DNA of 64,000 bases from Aphrocallistes beatrix. Its lineage: Eukaryota > Porifera > Hexactinellida > Sceptrulophora > Aphrocallistidae. The stretch lies in contig OY725496.1 of assembly GCA_963281255.1 (NCBI GenBank), positions 3,697,723-3,761,722 of the forward strand, given 5' to 3'. Under the pieces are notes generated by a model. It worked only from the letters and a program-made list of their open reading frames with translations. It did not search any database and was not told where the DNA came from. The translations under genes and the position numbers were made by a program. Shown here one piece after another: positions 1 to 10,930 of the stretch (positions are counted from its first letter, which is position 1; the number at the start of each line of letters is the position of its first letter).

Positions 1-667
1 GGGAGTGTTCCTCCAGCAGAGAGCGCAGATGCTCCATGTCATTGTGCTTGAAGTAGTGCACCTTAGAACGCGAGGCCTCGATTCCCTTCTGAATGGCCAG
101 GTTGGATCCCTCGTCGCAGAACACCACATCCATTCGCTTGCAGTAGCAGTTGATAGCACTGCTGATGGTGGAGAAGCCGTACGAGTAGAGGATGGCAATC
201 TCGGCGCCCAGGTATTCTGCTATGCGCTTCTCGAAGTCCAGATGGATATCAATGGTACCATAGAACGCGCGCGGCCCACACGCACCCACCCCGTACTTGT
301 CAATAGCGGACAGCGCTGTCTGAATACAGTCCTCGTGTCCATTCATTCCATGGAAGGAAGTGGTTGCTAGGTTCAGCCGTTCATCTCCGTTTATTGTGAT
401 GGTCCTGGTGGCCGGCCCTTCGACAATGTTCTGAGGCTCAGGCTGAGACTGCGAGGTGTCAATTGGAGGGACAAGAGGCTCTGGGGTCCACTCAGCTATC
501 AGCTCCTCCTCCTCTTTAGCAGAGAGGCCCGGACGCTTTCGGATGTAGTAGCTCTTCAGGAACAGGAGCTGGAATATCCAGATGATGAGCAGCCCTTCTA
601 GTATCAAGTGGTAGAGTGGTGCCTCCATCACCAAGCCAGCTACGTACACCACCGGATTGAATCCCAT
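1..667 (-). CDS. SPTLC1: Serine palmitoyltransferase subunit 1, N-terminal part (cut by window edge)
   Basis: This is the regulatory/structural subunit of the ER-membrane enzyme that condenses serine with palmitoyl-CoA, the first step of sphingolipid synthesis. Reading leftward from the ATG at 665-667, the frame stays open to base 1, giving about 222 residues in one exon. A hydrophobic membrane segment lies near residues 15-37, after the conserved motif EAPLYHLILEG. The fold-type I aminotransferase start follows, with KYGVGACGPRAFYGT (Cys130 matches the HSAN1 cysteine of human SPTLC1) and ILYSYGFSTISSAI. The motif CDEGSNLAIQKGIEASRS aligns with human FVDRAACFAIQKGLQASRS. A pyrimidine-rich acceptor-like TTCCCTTCAG sits about 50 nt upstream of the start, so a 5' UTR intron or trans-splice site is possible. 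The identity is firm; the C-terminal two thirds lie outside the window. Confidence 0.95.
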   Translation of the reverse strand, partial: MGFNPVVYVAGLVMEAPLYHLILEGLLIIWIFQLLFLKSYYIRKRPGLSAKEEEELIAEWTPEPLVPPIDTSQSQPEPQNIVEGPATRTITINGDERLNLATTSFHGMNGHEDCIQTALSAIDKYGVGACGPRAFYGTIDIHLDFEKRIAEYLGAEIAILYSYGFSTISSAINCYCKRMDVVFCDEGSNLAIQKGIEASRSKVHYFKHNDMEHLRSLLEEHS

Positions 668-1843
668 CAGACCGCTATTAGCACTAATTATATCATCGTC
701 AGTAGAAAAGAATAAACTGAAGGGAACTATGTTAAATTCACACCAGTTAGGTTTTTCAGAATTTTTCACTTTATGCTTCTACTTGTACTATTGTAAACAA
801 AATAAGTAAAATATTCATCATATACAGTGGAGTTCGCCTATTAGCAACCAATTTTAAGTCCCAAGTGTAGATTTTGTATTAATTAACTTTAATTGATGTA
901 AGAAAAGCCCCTCACAGAGGGCTAGAAGTGTGCTTCCAAATTCCTGGGATGACGTGTATTGTGTCATCATCCAAGGAATGTGGAAGCACACTTCTAGCCC
1001 TCTGTGAGGGGCTTTTTGTTTATTTATTTTTTATTTTATGTACCCCAGGTTGGGAACTCAAAAATTGCTAACCAACACTTAACTATAAGAATCTGTACAA
1101 CAAATCCATAGCTAGCTAGCCTCATTAAAGATCAAACGGTGAAGAATCAGTTTAATTTTAACTAACTGTCTAGTCTGATCAAATCCTTTAAACTGAACAT
1201 GTACTGGATTTCAAATTAACACAAGAATCTGATTCATACTGGACGAATAATGAATTATTGTATTACGTCATGGTAGCCATACAGCTTTGTATTTCACCAT
1301 CCAACGTTGTGTAATAAGTATAACTATCACCTGGCAGGACGGAAAATAACTGGACTGTGTATGTAAATTTATTGATTACAAGATAATCAATGAATCTCCA
1401 TATACAAAGTATAGTAATCTAGTATGTGTCCATGATTCTTAGGAAATTCTAGTCATTATTCAATCAAACCAAGTTTATCTTCCTTTTGCATAAACATTTT
1501 GGAACACAAATGTCAGTAATTTACCCCTTGATTAAAGTTTCAAGATTGAAACAAACGTTAAATTGAATAATCAAATTGCTAAGAAGTTTGTAAGCTCTGC
1601 AATACACTTTACCATAGCACACTGTTATGCAATATGGCACTAAAGATTTTGGAAACCTTCATGATTGGATAAAATGATTTAATTTTAATATTGTATCACA
1701 AATTTTAGTCAACTTCATACTTCATTCCATGCTGACATAAGTTTGATCCAAAAATATAGCTACCTAATAGCTTTTTTTAGATTATATATATATAGTAATA
1801 TTTTTTAAAATACTTAATTAAATCGTCAATTTCATATGCAATA
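668..1843. other. AT-rich intergenic stretch
   Basis: This is the upstream region of SPTLC1. It holds a palindromic miniature element (899-1018) and, at about 825, a fragment resembling the end of the pogo-like family (ACAGTGGAGTTCGCC). I saw no coding pattern in either strand in the rest. Confidence 0.6.
899..1018. mobile_element. Palindromic miniature element (about 120 bp)
   Basis: The left arm reads AAAAGCCCCTCACAGAGGGC and the right arm is its near-perfect complement, ending GCCCTCTGTGAGGGGCTTTT. Pairing continues inward through AGAAGTGTGCTTCC, so almost the whole element folds back on itself around about 923-995. A related single arm sits near 29365-29402 (AGAAGCACACTCCCATCCC then TGAGGGACTTTTT), so this is a dispersed family. 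There is no coding capacity and the superfamily was not determined. Confidence 0.75.
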
Positions 1844-2281
1844 TTGTACGAATATTTTTCATCAATGGAAGCCATTGGAGACCCTAATTTAGTGAAGGAT
1901 CTTCCTAATATCGATATAGGAAACATACTCCAGAATATACAAGGCTCTCTAGATCTGCCAACCAAATCCTGGGAATTGCCCAATCGACAACTTGTGCAAT
2001 TTGAATCGAATGATGGTGCGAAAGAAAACAACGACCTACCCAGATTCATCAGACAACCTCAAAATCAAGAGATTAACTCTGGAGGTAACCTGAAGTTGGA
2101 GAGCAAGGCTATTCGTGTTGATACCTATCAGTGGTATCACAATGGAGAACCTTTTCAATGTCGAGACAACAACCTGTGTATTTTTAATGTAGGGCCCAAT
2201 CATGATGGAATATACTCTGTACTAGCTCACAACCAATGTGGGCTTGTGGAATCTGATGTAGTTAAAGTCAAAGTATATTGA
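1844..2281 (+). CDS. Small Ig-like domain protein, 145 aa, unrecognised
   Basis: An open frame of 145 codons with an I-set-like immunoglobulin fold in its second half. PRFIRQPQNQEINSGGNLKLE looks like strands A-B, YQWYHNGEPF like strand C, and FNVGPNHDGIYSVLAHN like the usual DxGxYxC strand F. Both canonical disulphide cysteines are replaced (LES and YSV), and there is no signal peptide or membrane segment. An intracellular Ig domain therefore fits better than a receptor. The first 60 residues match nothing I know. A second ATG at 1865 (MEAIGDPNL) could be the real start. It could also be one exon of a larger gene. It runs opposite to its neighbours. Confidence 0.5.
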   Translation: MYEYFSSMEAIGDPNLVKDLPNIDIGNILQNIQGSLDLPTKSWELPNRQLVQFESNDGAKENNDLPRFIRQPQNQEINSGGNLKLESKAIRVDTYQWYHNGEPFQCRDNNLCIFNVGPNHDGIYSVLAHNQCGLVESDVVKVKVY

Positions 2282-3250
2282 CCAGGAATAGTATGGTATA
2301 TTATGTATACATACGTACCTTTAGAAAGTTTCCTTGTTCTAGAATCTCGATTCTAGAGGCATGAACCGATAATGCTATTATCCAAGATGGGATAAATATT
2401 CACAATGTCATCTGTGCATTTAATCATCTGAGTCCTCAATGCTCATGGTGTGAACTCACTGCTATTGCTTCTGTTGTATGCTTAATTAGTTTTAAATAAA
2501 ATATTTGTTTACTTTTATTCTTATTAAAGAATTTTTCCCAGCTGCAGGATTATCATATTTACACAAATAGTGAATCCCCTCATTAATCATCCCAGAAATA
2601 AGATAAGCAAAGTTTTTAAAACAAACTTGTCTTTTCATTAATGAAATACAGTCGACTCCGCTTAATAGGGCCACTGTTTAATCGGGTCAGCCGCTTAATC
2701 GGGCCACTTTTGGCAGGACCGGAATAGCTCTCACACATAGAAGCTAATACAAAATATTTTCGGTTAATAGGGTCCTCCGCTTAATCGGGGCAAAATGTCC
2801 TCTGACCGATGTGTCCCTATTAAGCGGAGTCAACTGTAACTCGGATGATTAAATTCGTTGAAATTTACTGTATTTTGTAAAATCAACTTGAAAATCTGTT
2901 AATTTTGTGAAGAAATATTAATTTAAGTAAATTCGACATTTTGTCGATTACAAAAATTGTGACTAATTATGTACACTATTATTCAACCGAATAGCCATAG
3001 CCGATATCCGAATACGATAGAAAGACAAGTCACAAGATACGGTGACATGCTTTTTAATTCCGCTCACTAGCACCCCGATCTGAGTTCCTAGCACTCCCGC
3101 TTACAACTCATGCATCCACAATTCTCTTCCGGAACCCCACAGCACTCTCAAAGAGAATTACTAGCCACGGCTTGTTTATTTCTGTTCTCTGCTTAAAATG
3201 GGTAAATACGTACTAATGTCCGACCACTCTAAGTATTAAGCAGAGCATGC
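2282..3250. other. Intergenic stretch with one miniature transposon
   Basis: AT-rich DNA containing the pogo-like miniature element at 2649-2836. The part from about 3040 to 3190 is less AT-rich but has no convincing frame. Confidence 0.55.
2649..2836. mobile_element. Pogo/Tigger-like miniature inverted-repeat element
   Basis: A 188-bp non-autonomous element with inverted ends CAGTCGACTCCGCTTAAT and ATTAAGCGGAGTCAACTG, flanked by a TA dinucleotide on each side (2647-2648 and 2837-2838). The CAGT-GA-CTCC ends and TA target site are typical of the pogo/Tigger branch of Tc1/mariner elements. Internal repeats of CCGCTTAATCGGG occur. A second family member lies at 51466-51674. End fragments lie near 825, 12482 and 17107. 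Confidence 0.85.
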
Positions 3251-3661
3251 ATGGTATCTGAGCGGTGTTTAGGATATTATAACAGTGAGAATAGTCTTAA
3301 CAGATCAAACATGTTTGCTAAACAATTACAAATATTGTTTGTAGAGAGCAAACTATTACGGATTCAGAAAGGAAAAGTTCCAAACAAACTAAGTTCTAGA
3401 GATATCCTATCTCGCTTATCCGCCTCCAGAGATGACACAACCCCTATATCTAGCTACTTAACAGAGCCATCAGTGAGTGTCTCCCTCCCACAGACATCTC
3501 CCTCTCACCCCGCGATTAGCACCCTGTTCTGTTGCTGCAGACACGCCCGCATACACAGAGGTGGCAGGGTGGAGGCTAGCTACACGGGGGGTCAGGGACA
3601 GGTAGAAGTGAGGGACACCATACCACTCGTGTTAGGAGATGAACTTTTGGAGAATGATTAG
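3251..3661 (+). CDS. Hypothetical protein, 136 aa
   Basis: An ATG-initiated frame of 136 codons whose second half (3470-3640) is clearly richer in GC than the surrounding AT-rich DNA, as real exons are in this window. The protein has a basic N-terminal part (LRIQKGKVPNKLSSRDILSRLS), a Ser/Thr-rich middle and a CCC cluster. It has no recognised domain, signal peptide or membrane helix. It runs convergently toward the Munc13-like gene. It could instead be a single exon of a larger gene or a chance frame; the call rests only on length and composition. Confidence 0.3.
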   Translation: MVSERCLGYYNSENSLNRSNMFAKQLQILFVESKLLRIQKGKVPNKLSSRDILSRLSASRDDTTPISSYLTEPSVSVSLPQTSPSHPAISTLFCCCRHARIHRGGRVEASYTGGQGQVEVRDTIPLVLGDELLEND

Positions 3662-3933
3662 CTGTTATAAGTATATACTTACTAAGTATATTCAATCACA
3701 GTATAGGTGTTGTTTATATGTACATGGTGTTAGTTGTAGATAAAATGCTTTCTAAATTTCTTTGTAATATCTTCCTAAATGAAAGGGCGAATTAAAATAT
3801 AAAATTTTCATCTTGACAAATTACTATACACAATGAGGCTACAAAAAGATTATAATACAATAATAATTAATGAGAAAAGGTGAAACAATCAGATTCAAAC
3901 AGTTAAGGTTTGGATGAATGTGAAAGTGAATGA

Positions 3934-6900
3934 TTAGTGTTTGATGATCTTGTATATAACATTCGCATAATTCTCGGTTTTCAGCTCATCAGTCTGAAGC
4001 GCTTTCCCTTCCATATGGAAAGTGCTGTACATCATAGGCATGATGCTCTCCAGACGATCCTGTAGCTTCCGGTTGAGTTTGAATCCCTTCTTGTCCAGTT
4101 GCTTGACGATGATATCAAGTATATTTTCCCACATCATGGTGAAGAGCAACTTCATCACGGACTTGGAGGAGTTACTGTAAACCCTATCAGCATGAGAGTT
4201 GATGAAACTAGTCAAATTATTCACCGGCTGAATCAACGAGTTGTCTTTAGGCAACTTTAGGATATCTCTCAAAAGTGCTGTGGAATCCGTAGTGAATAGT
4301 TTGGAAATGTTCATAGTCAGCGTTTCTGTATACGCATGCAACCGCTCGTGAATAATTTTAATGCTTTCGTCAATCGTGAGCTTCGAGGACTCACTCACTC
4401 GGGATACTTTGCAGATTCTCTCTTTAGCAGAGTCGACAATTTCGTGCATCTTGCTCGTGTTGTTCAAGATAATAATCTGAAAGGAAGTTAACCGAATGAA
4501 GTCTTTTCATATTAGCCAATCAATTAATTAATAATTAACATATCTAGCAAGTAACATATTTGTGTTGAATATTCAAATAAATAATTATTCTATATTGATA
4601 TCGACATTTGGGATGTTGCACAACCTCATATTAACATAACTAATTAAATTTCTATAATGTAACATGATTTAGTCATAATAATTCATAGATAAATGCACGG
4701 CAGCTGCGTATTGATAATGATGAAAGTGAGGATATCTAGTACGCAATTATACGATTGAGTAACTGACCTCTTCAAGGGTTAGGTAGGGATGTTCTGATTC
4801 AATTTTGTTCAGTCTCTCTTTAGACTGAATAACGAATATATCCACCACTCTGTGCAGATAGTGTAGCACCCGCTCTATCAGTTTGGAGTAGGCAGAAGGC
4901 CGCGCCCATTGGAACATGCGGAGGAAAATGTACGTCTCTCCGAGGACGTCCTCTATATCCGTCACCATGCTGCTGTGCTTCACATGGATGTCTACTGGTG
5001 AGAGCTTGTCGACCTAGAATACGGAAAATGATTCAAAACTATAGACATTAAAAGCAAAAAAAAGCATGCGTGATATTATCTAATTATTGGAATTAATACA
5101 TTACTCAATCCAAAATCACTCTACAATAGTACTGAGTATCACATATGATCACATCAAATCATTCCATAGGATTTGTTAGTGGTGTGGCTAACAAATCCTA
5201 TAGAATGATTTGATGTGATCATATGTGCTACTACATGTCCACTTCAAGATCCCATCTAGCTGTATAAGAACCAACAAATCATTCTTGGCTAACCACTACA
5301 GAAGATCAGAAACACGAGGTAGCTAGAAAATATTGGGCGAGTCTAATTACTAACCATCAAAGACATCAATCAGTATTGATGTCCGAGTCCAGCAGAACTA
5401 TCTGAGATAGGTGGAATATCAAGAAATTGAATCTAACATGTGATATAGAAGTATACGGTGTATGTCAGGCTTGAAAACATTACCAAAAAAATTCCCTACA
5501 TCCTGTTTACGTACCCAAACAGCCTCTCTGATTGAGTCACAAGTCTTGGAGCAGTCATCTCCAAACCAAGGAATGATGTAGGATTCAAATGGCTGTAGAA
5601 TTTCGTTGTTCTGACCGTCGTCACTGTTGATTATAGTGAAAGACGGCCTCAGCTCTTGGATGTTGCGTACCACAGTGTAGAGAGAATGGACTTCCTTGCG
5701 TATGCTGTCTAGCTCAGTGGCTCTACAGAAATTATATCTGTGAAGTAGTGACTAATACTATTATGGTACTAGCATGGTTAATGGATCAAGATTTGGGTTT
5801 AAGCAAAATGAATAAATACTAAACATCAAATTCTGTACTAATTGATACAGAATTTGATGCTTATTTGTCCATTTTGTTGATAAACAGTCCACATGAAATA
5901 TTTGTGGGAAAAAGTGCAATGTTCCATCTCTTTTCTTCTTTTGTGATAAATTAATAATCATAGACATCAACCATGATCCAGAACCTAGCATTCATAATGC
6001 ACATGCTCAATGAGATGTTTCATATTCATAAATACTCACTGAGCTACAGCTTCTCCCATCATGAACTTCTTGATGCACTCAGATAGGTGCATGATGATGC
6101 ACTTGTACAGATGTCTCAGGCAGTCTGTCTCCACGTCGTAGGTGGTCTGGTAGTCCCGGATCTTGCGGAGATACTCCCGGATGGACTCAACAAGGACAAT
6201 GAAGCCGAATGAGACGATCGAGTATTTCTCCAGACACGCGTCGAAGCAGATAGTGACTAGGTGCATCACTTTCTGTTCCAATCGGAACTTGGTCTCAGTC
6301 TCGTAGTGGTAGATGGAGAGCTCCTTCATCAGCTTGTAGATCACCTACAAGGGAACGGAGGCCAATCAAACACCTTATCAGTGTGCTAGCAAGATCAAAC
6401 CATCAAAATGCAATCAATATTACAGTTCGATTTGTGGTTACATCTCCAGTTTCAAACGAAAGTTACAATCGTAGCCAATCTCTCTCTCTCAGTGTACGAG
6501 TATCGTTTCAAGTTACATGGGTAATGTTATTGGATAGCTTAGCTAACAACCTGTAGTAAGTTGTGGACTTCCTCTACGACCTTCTGACTCGACTCCCGAT
6601 CTGTGTGTACAACAAAGAACATATTCACTGCCAACGCGTGCAGGTGGTAGTCCATGAGTCCTTCCAGCGTGCGTCGTAGCAGCTTCTTCTCGCTCCCGCC
6701 CAGTCCGGAGCCAGACTCTCCGAATAGAGACAGCAGACGGTAGAAGTGGGACTCCAGGGTAGCAGCTTTGCAGTACAAGGAGGGCTGTATCTTGCTGATG
6801 ACGTCCAGGTTAGCCACTGAACTCTGAACCTACAGCATAGTTCTGTGTGTGAAATAAATATACAAAACATGTATATAAGTGTTTTTAAATAAAATGAATT

Positions 6901-9193
6901 TCATACTAACGCTTATACCGAAATTTCGTTTGCTCGTATGAAGAGTTTCGTATATTTTGATGATGAAATGAATAACGAGAGTCAGCGATACTTCATCTCG
7001 CTTTAACTTTATTTTCTCTCACTTTAGTAAAGTATATTGATTTGTGGTTTTAATTATGAAAGAACATTAATTGAGTCTTGAAAATGCTTGCATCATCTCA
7101 ACGCACGAAGGTTGAGATTCTCGTCGGTCTACAAACTCCGTTTGTTTGAAAATATGCGAATTGTACAGTTGTCTTCTAGACATAGTATGATGTACAGAGA
7201 ACTAATTAGGAACTGTAGCGGTACGGATGCAGAGTACTATGACTTACCTCAGATAGTTCGTGGTCGAAAGTATGTTGCTTGAGCAATGAAGTAAAGTACG
7301 AATCAAAACAACCGTCCCAATCTCGACCATTGTTATTGTCAATTTCGTACTTAGCCAGTGCGAGCAGTACATTCCTGTGTAACTGCAGCGGCTCCATGCT
7401 GACGGGGAGATTGATGTCGGGGGTGGGGACCTGAGGGATGTGACCCGGGCCTAGAGGCGGGATATCGTCTCCCCCTGGTACGATACACCGTGACACGAGA
7501 CGTAGCTGCAGCTGTATGGTCCCTCTCATGTGCTTTCCAGACCTAACAATTAGATAGATCACTACGTCTGTGTGCATGACATGATAATATAATAATCTCA
7601 ATTAGAATGTCTAGCCTCGATCTAGACAAGCAGCAGAGAGTGTCTGCAGAGGGTGCTGATGATATCTCTGCTTACCTGGAAAAGAGAGGATAGGAGAGTA
7701 CCGCCCCACCTGCACACTCCGTGGTTATCTTTTCCATGTCCATGTACATGCGTCCTATGAAGATGTCTCCACTGCTCTTGAGACGCGGGCTAGGGCTTCG
7801 TCTCAAGCCTGAGATGAGAGGAATGCGATTCAGGTTGACCGGGATACAGCCCATGATCATAGGCATTTCGTCCCGCCGGGAGGGGACGGGTCTGGAGGGA
7901 ATGGGCTGAGGAGAAATGGTGTCATCGTCTAAGAAAAATTCAGGAAACCCATAAGAACAGTTAAACTATACAATGCATAGCTTGGTAGAAGTCAGTATCT
8001 AACCATGAGCTGTGTTAGGAGGGGAGTGGTTGCCAGGAGGGAACACCATGCTACCGGAGTCGTTGAATTGGCTGTGGGAGTTAGTGGAGTTGGGAGGGTT
8101 GAAGAGGGAGTGTCTCTCCTTCTCTCGGAGCCGGGGGGAGTGTCCCCCACGTGTCTGCGAAGGGATGGCGAATTCTGATCCAGACCACAGTTCTATGAAG
8201 AAGTGACGGGTTCCTTCCGAAATGGGTAGAGTTTTGATATCGTCCCACCTGGCGCCGTCCCTTTTGGGATTTATGGAAGAGGTACTCTCCCACTTCTCTT
8301 CATTAATCTAGAATTAACGAAAGGTAGATAAGTATATTTCTTTATATGATGTATAGTAGCGTAGCTAACTCACTAGCTCAGTAATGTGTGTCTTCGGACT
8401 GATAGAGATGGGATCTATGTGGGAAATCCCCACTCTACAGTACATGCTAGAACTCTGGTACTTCTCCGCGAGATAACCCACTCCAATCACCCTACACAAC
8501 ATATACATTCAAAATCCACCCATTTCACCGAATGTTAACCTTAATTAGGTAAGACCTGACATACCTGCATTCAATATTATCATAGAAGTGCGCGTGTTCT
8601 GAGATGTAGTCAATAATCGTCTCCTGCTGCTCATCCTGCACATCGAACACTTCCTGCAGGTTCTTGAGCAGTGTGCCCACATCCGTTCGACTCACCCCCG
8701 CTCTCTGCAAGCACATCGTGCTCTGCAGGGAGCTCAGATAGGCGGACATTTGTTCCTCTGGAGAGAGCGAGGACTGTCTGGACCTCTCCTCGGGGAGGGT
8801 GCTCAGGAACTGTGGGAACAAGTCTTTAGGAGGGAACTCGAACCTGGTTTCGGGCTCTGAGTTAGATCGAGGCTTGTCTAGCTCTTTTTCATATTTCTGC
8901 TGGATTTGTTCCAGCAGCACTTCGTTGTACGTAGGGAGTTGTTTTCCACGAGAGAGATCTGAGAACGGGAACTGTCTTATCCGATCTTGATTCCCACTCT
9001 CCCTCTTCAAGCGGATGGAAAGGCGGGATTTAGCGTTGTTAAAGTTACCCACCAAATTTTTAATCTTATTTCCAGCTTCGGCCATTGGGGAGTTGGATCT
9101 TCTCTTAACAACAGGGCTGTAAACAGGAGAGCTAGTGTTTCTTCTCAACCAGTCTTCAAACGAAGTCAAATAATCCTTATCAACTGTAGCCAT
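3934..9193 (-). CDS. Munc13-4/BAIAP3-type vesicle-priming protein (10 exons, 1059 aa)
   Basis: A MUN-domain protein that would prime vesicles for SNARE-mediated exocytosis at the plasma membrane. I join 9193-8565, 8491-8374, 8307-8004, 7928-7676, 7542-7248, 6829-6551, 6344-6040, 5722-5515, 5013-4768 and 4476-3934. Phases match at every junction and all introns read GT-AG on the coding strand. Residues about 140-200 match the N-terminal helix region of UNC13D (SPEEQMSAYLSSLQSTM). A C2 domain follows over roughly residues 210-400, then RGTIQLQLRLVS, the MHD1 region, and MHD2 in the last exon (SSKSVMKLLFTMMWENIL, STFHMEGKALQ). The C2 loops lack the usual Ca2+-binding aspartates, and the stop falls right after MHD2, so there is no second C2 domain. 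UNC13D and BAIAP3 are equally possible orthologues. The start is the first in-frame ATG (MATVDKDYL). Confidence 0.87.
5141..5226. repeat. Near-perfect intronic hairpin (86 nt)
   Basis: Left arm ACATATGATCACATCAAATC and onward to GGATTTGTTAG pairs almost perfectly with CTAACAAATCC onward to TGATCATATGT, leaving a loop of about 8 nt. It lies in an intron of the Munc13-like gene. Pieces of the arm (AACAAATCATTC) recur at about 5272, which suggests a small foldback element rather than a microRNA. Confidence 0.7.
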
Positions 9194-9241
9194 GTATTTA
9201 TGTTTCAATATGTCTGGACTGTGCCTATTGTTAGTGACCAC

Positions 9242-10188
9242 TTTTAGATTAGAAAGTAGGAGAAATTACTTACTTCTGCCCACAGATGTATACTATTGAT
9301 ATGTATGTGTGCTGTACACACCAACGCTTTTTATATTCTTTGTGTCCATTTAATCACTGACATAAGATGAGCACAGGTGTGGTTTGCGAGCACTTTAGGA
9401 AATATCTGGCATTCGGTTTCTTCTTTGAAACATAAGTAGGATGTGTTGAGTAGGAAACAAGCAACTCATAATGATGTCAAATTGTTTATACTGAGGTGTG
9501 TAGCGGTATAGCATATGTGCTAGATCGTATCCGATTTCATTGTTCTTAAATAATTGCGTTAATTAAACTGAGAGAGTAGAAACATGAGCAAATCCTGATT
9601 CAATGTATCAAATTAATGTTACTATTCTAGGTAGATCAAGTTCTAAATGAAATTGTTTAAACCGAGTTGATGGCTTAATGCTATTAATTAATGCGGAGCA
9701 GAGAAGTGTAGATACTATATTAAACAATTAACTTGTATAAATAATATATTTTCCGAATTATTGTGTGCTGGGAGAATTAGCAGCGTATTACTAATAGCAC
9801 ACGACAAAGAATTATAAAGTATCTGATGCGCGCAAACATTACCTTTTTGATGCAATCTCAAATCCTACAAAATATCATTCAGATAAACACCCAAATCTTA
9901 TTCCGAGTGGAGTTATGAAATTAATTTGGTTTCAGAATCAATCATGGCCCTAATTCCGGTTATTAAATACGATTTCGGTACGGAACGATTTCCGCACTTC
10001 TGAATTAATGGTGATGCACTTATAACTTTTGAATATTCAATGGGAATTAATAAACCTGCAAAGATTCGTAATATCCCAAATTCTTAAAAAGTTCTGAGCA
10101 TTACAATTTTAAATTTCATTGCTATATAATATATGAAAAACTACACCAAGCCCTACAGCAAATAGCATTGCCAGTATAGTTGTATTAT
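9242..10188. other. AT-rich intergenic stretch
   Basis: DNA between the 5' end of the Munc13-like gene and the last exon of SPCS3. I see no repeats, RNA gene or coding pattern in it. A pyrimidine-rich acceptor-like site (CTACTTTCTAATCTAAAAG on the minus strand, near 9250) may define the 5' end of the Munc13-like transcript. Confidence 0.5.
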
Positions 10189-10781
10189 CTATTCATATTG
10201 GAGCGGAAACGAGAAGCTTACTTCTCCCCTATCGGTTGAGAATAAGGGAAGTATTCCAGCGTTAGGAATGAGATTCCAGGATAAAGTGAGAGATATGTTG
10301 TTCCCCCTCAGTCCGTGTCCGTCATCAAAGAAGGGATACTTGGTATTCATGCTGCGGTAGTCCAGCACTGGATTCCCGTGTCTGAGGATTATAGAGTCCC
10401 AGAGTACGACCTAAGGTAACTTTAATAATCAAACTACCACAAAAGTAAGAATCAATAAAAACAGGTGGCTACCTGATTGAACGTATTCGATTCTGTCTCG
10501 TACTCAGCAGTGAGGTAGAGGAACACCTCTTTACAGTTCCAATGGAAGAGCTGTGAGAGATCGACAGAAAGATCAAACACGAGGTAGCCGAGATCTGAAG
10601 TGTTAGGAGATCTCGGATACTCTCTCAGGGTACGAACCCTCAGTCTGCTAGGAATGATGGTAACGTCATTGAGAGAGTTGTCCCTGTACAATGACGTGAG
10701 GAAGAGCAGAGAGGTGCATATTGCAAGCACTGTCAAGGAGAATGCGAAAATCGCGTTGAGACGTGCAAGCACTGTATTCAT
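10189..10781 (-). CDS. SPCS3: Signal peptidase complex subunit 3 (2 exons, 176 aa)
   Basis: A non-catalytic, ER-membrane glycoprotein subunit of the signal peptidase complex, which removes signal peptides from secretory proteins. Exon 1 is 10473-10781 and exon 2 is 10189-10410, joined in phase 0 across a 62-bp GT-AG intron. The protein starts [18 protein letters not shown], nearly identical to human MNTVLSRANSLFAFSLSV, and this segment is the single N-terminal membrane anchor. [50 protein letters not shown] and [16 protein letters not shown] all align with the human protein over its full length (180 aa). On the minus strand TTAATTCTTAG ends 2 nt before the ATG, which looks like a 3' splice site. 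Confidence 0.97.
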
Positions 10782-10930
10782 TGCTAAGAATTAACCACTA
10801 TTTCAAAAAATATTTTGTATCAATTTTACATTGCATTGTGTTTTCCAGTATTTAATTAAAAGAACATAAAACATTCCACACGTTTATAAATATTATGAGA
10901 TAGGAGCTACATATACATAGTACCAGCATG

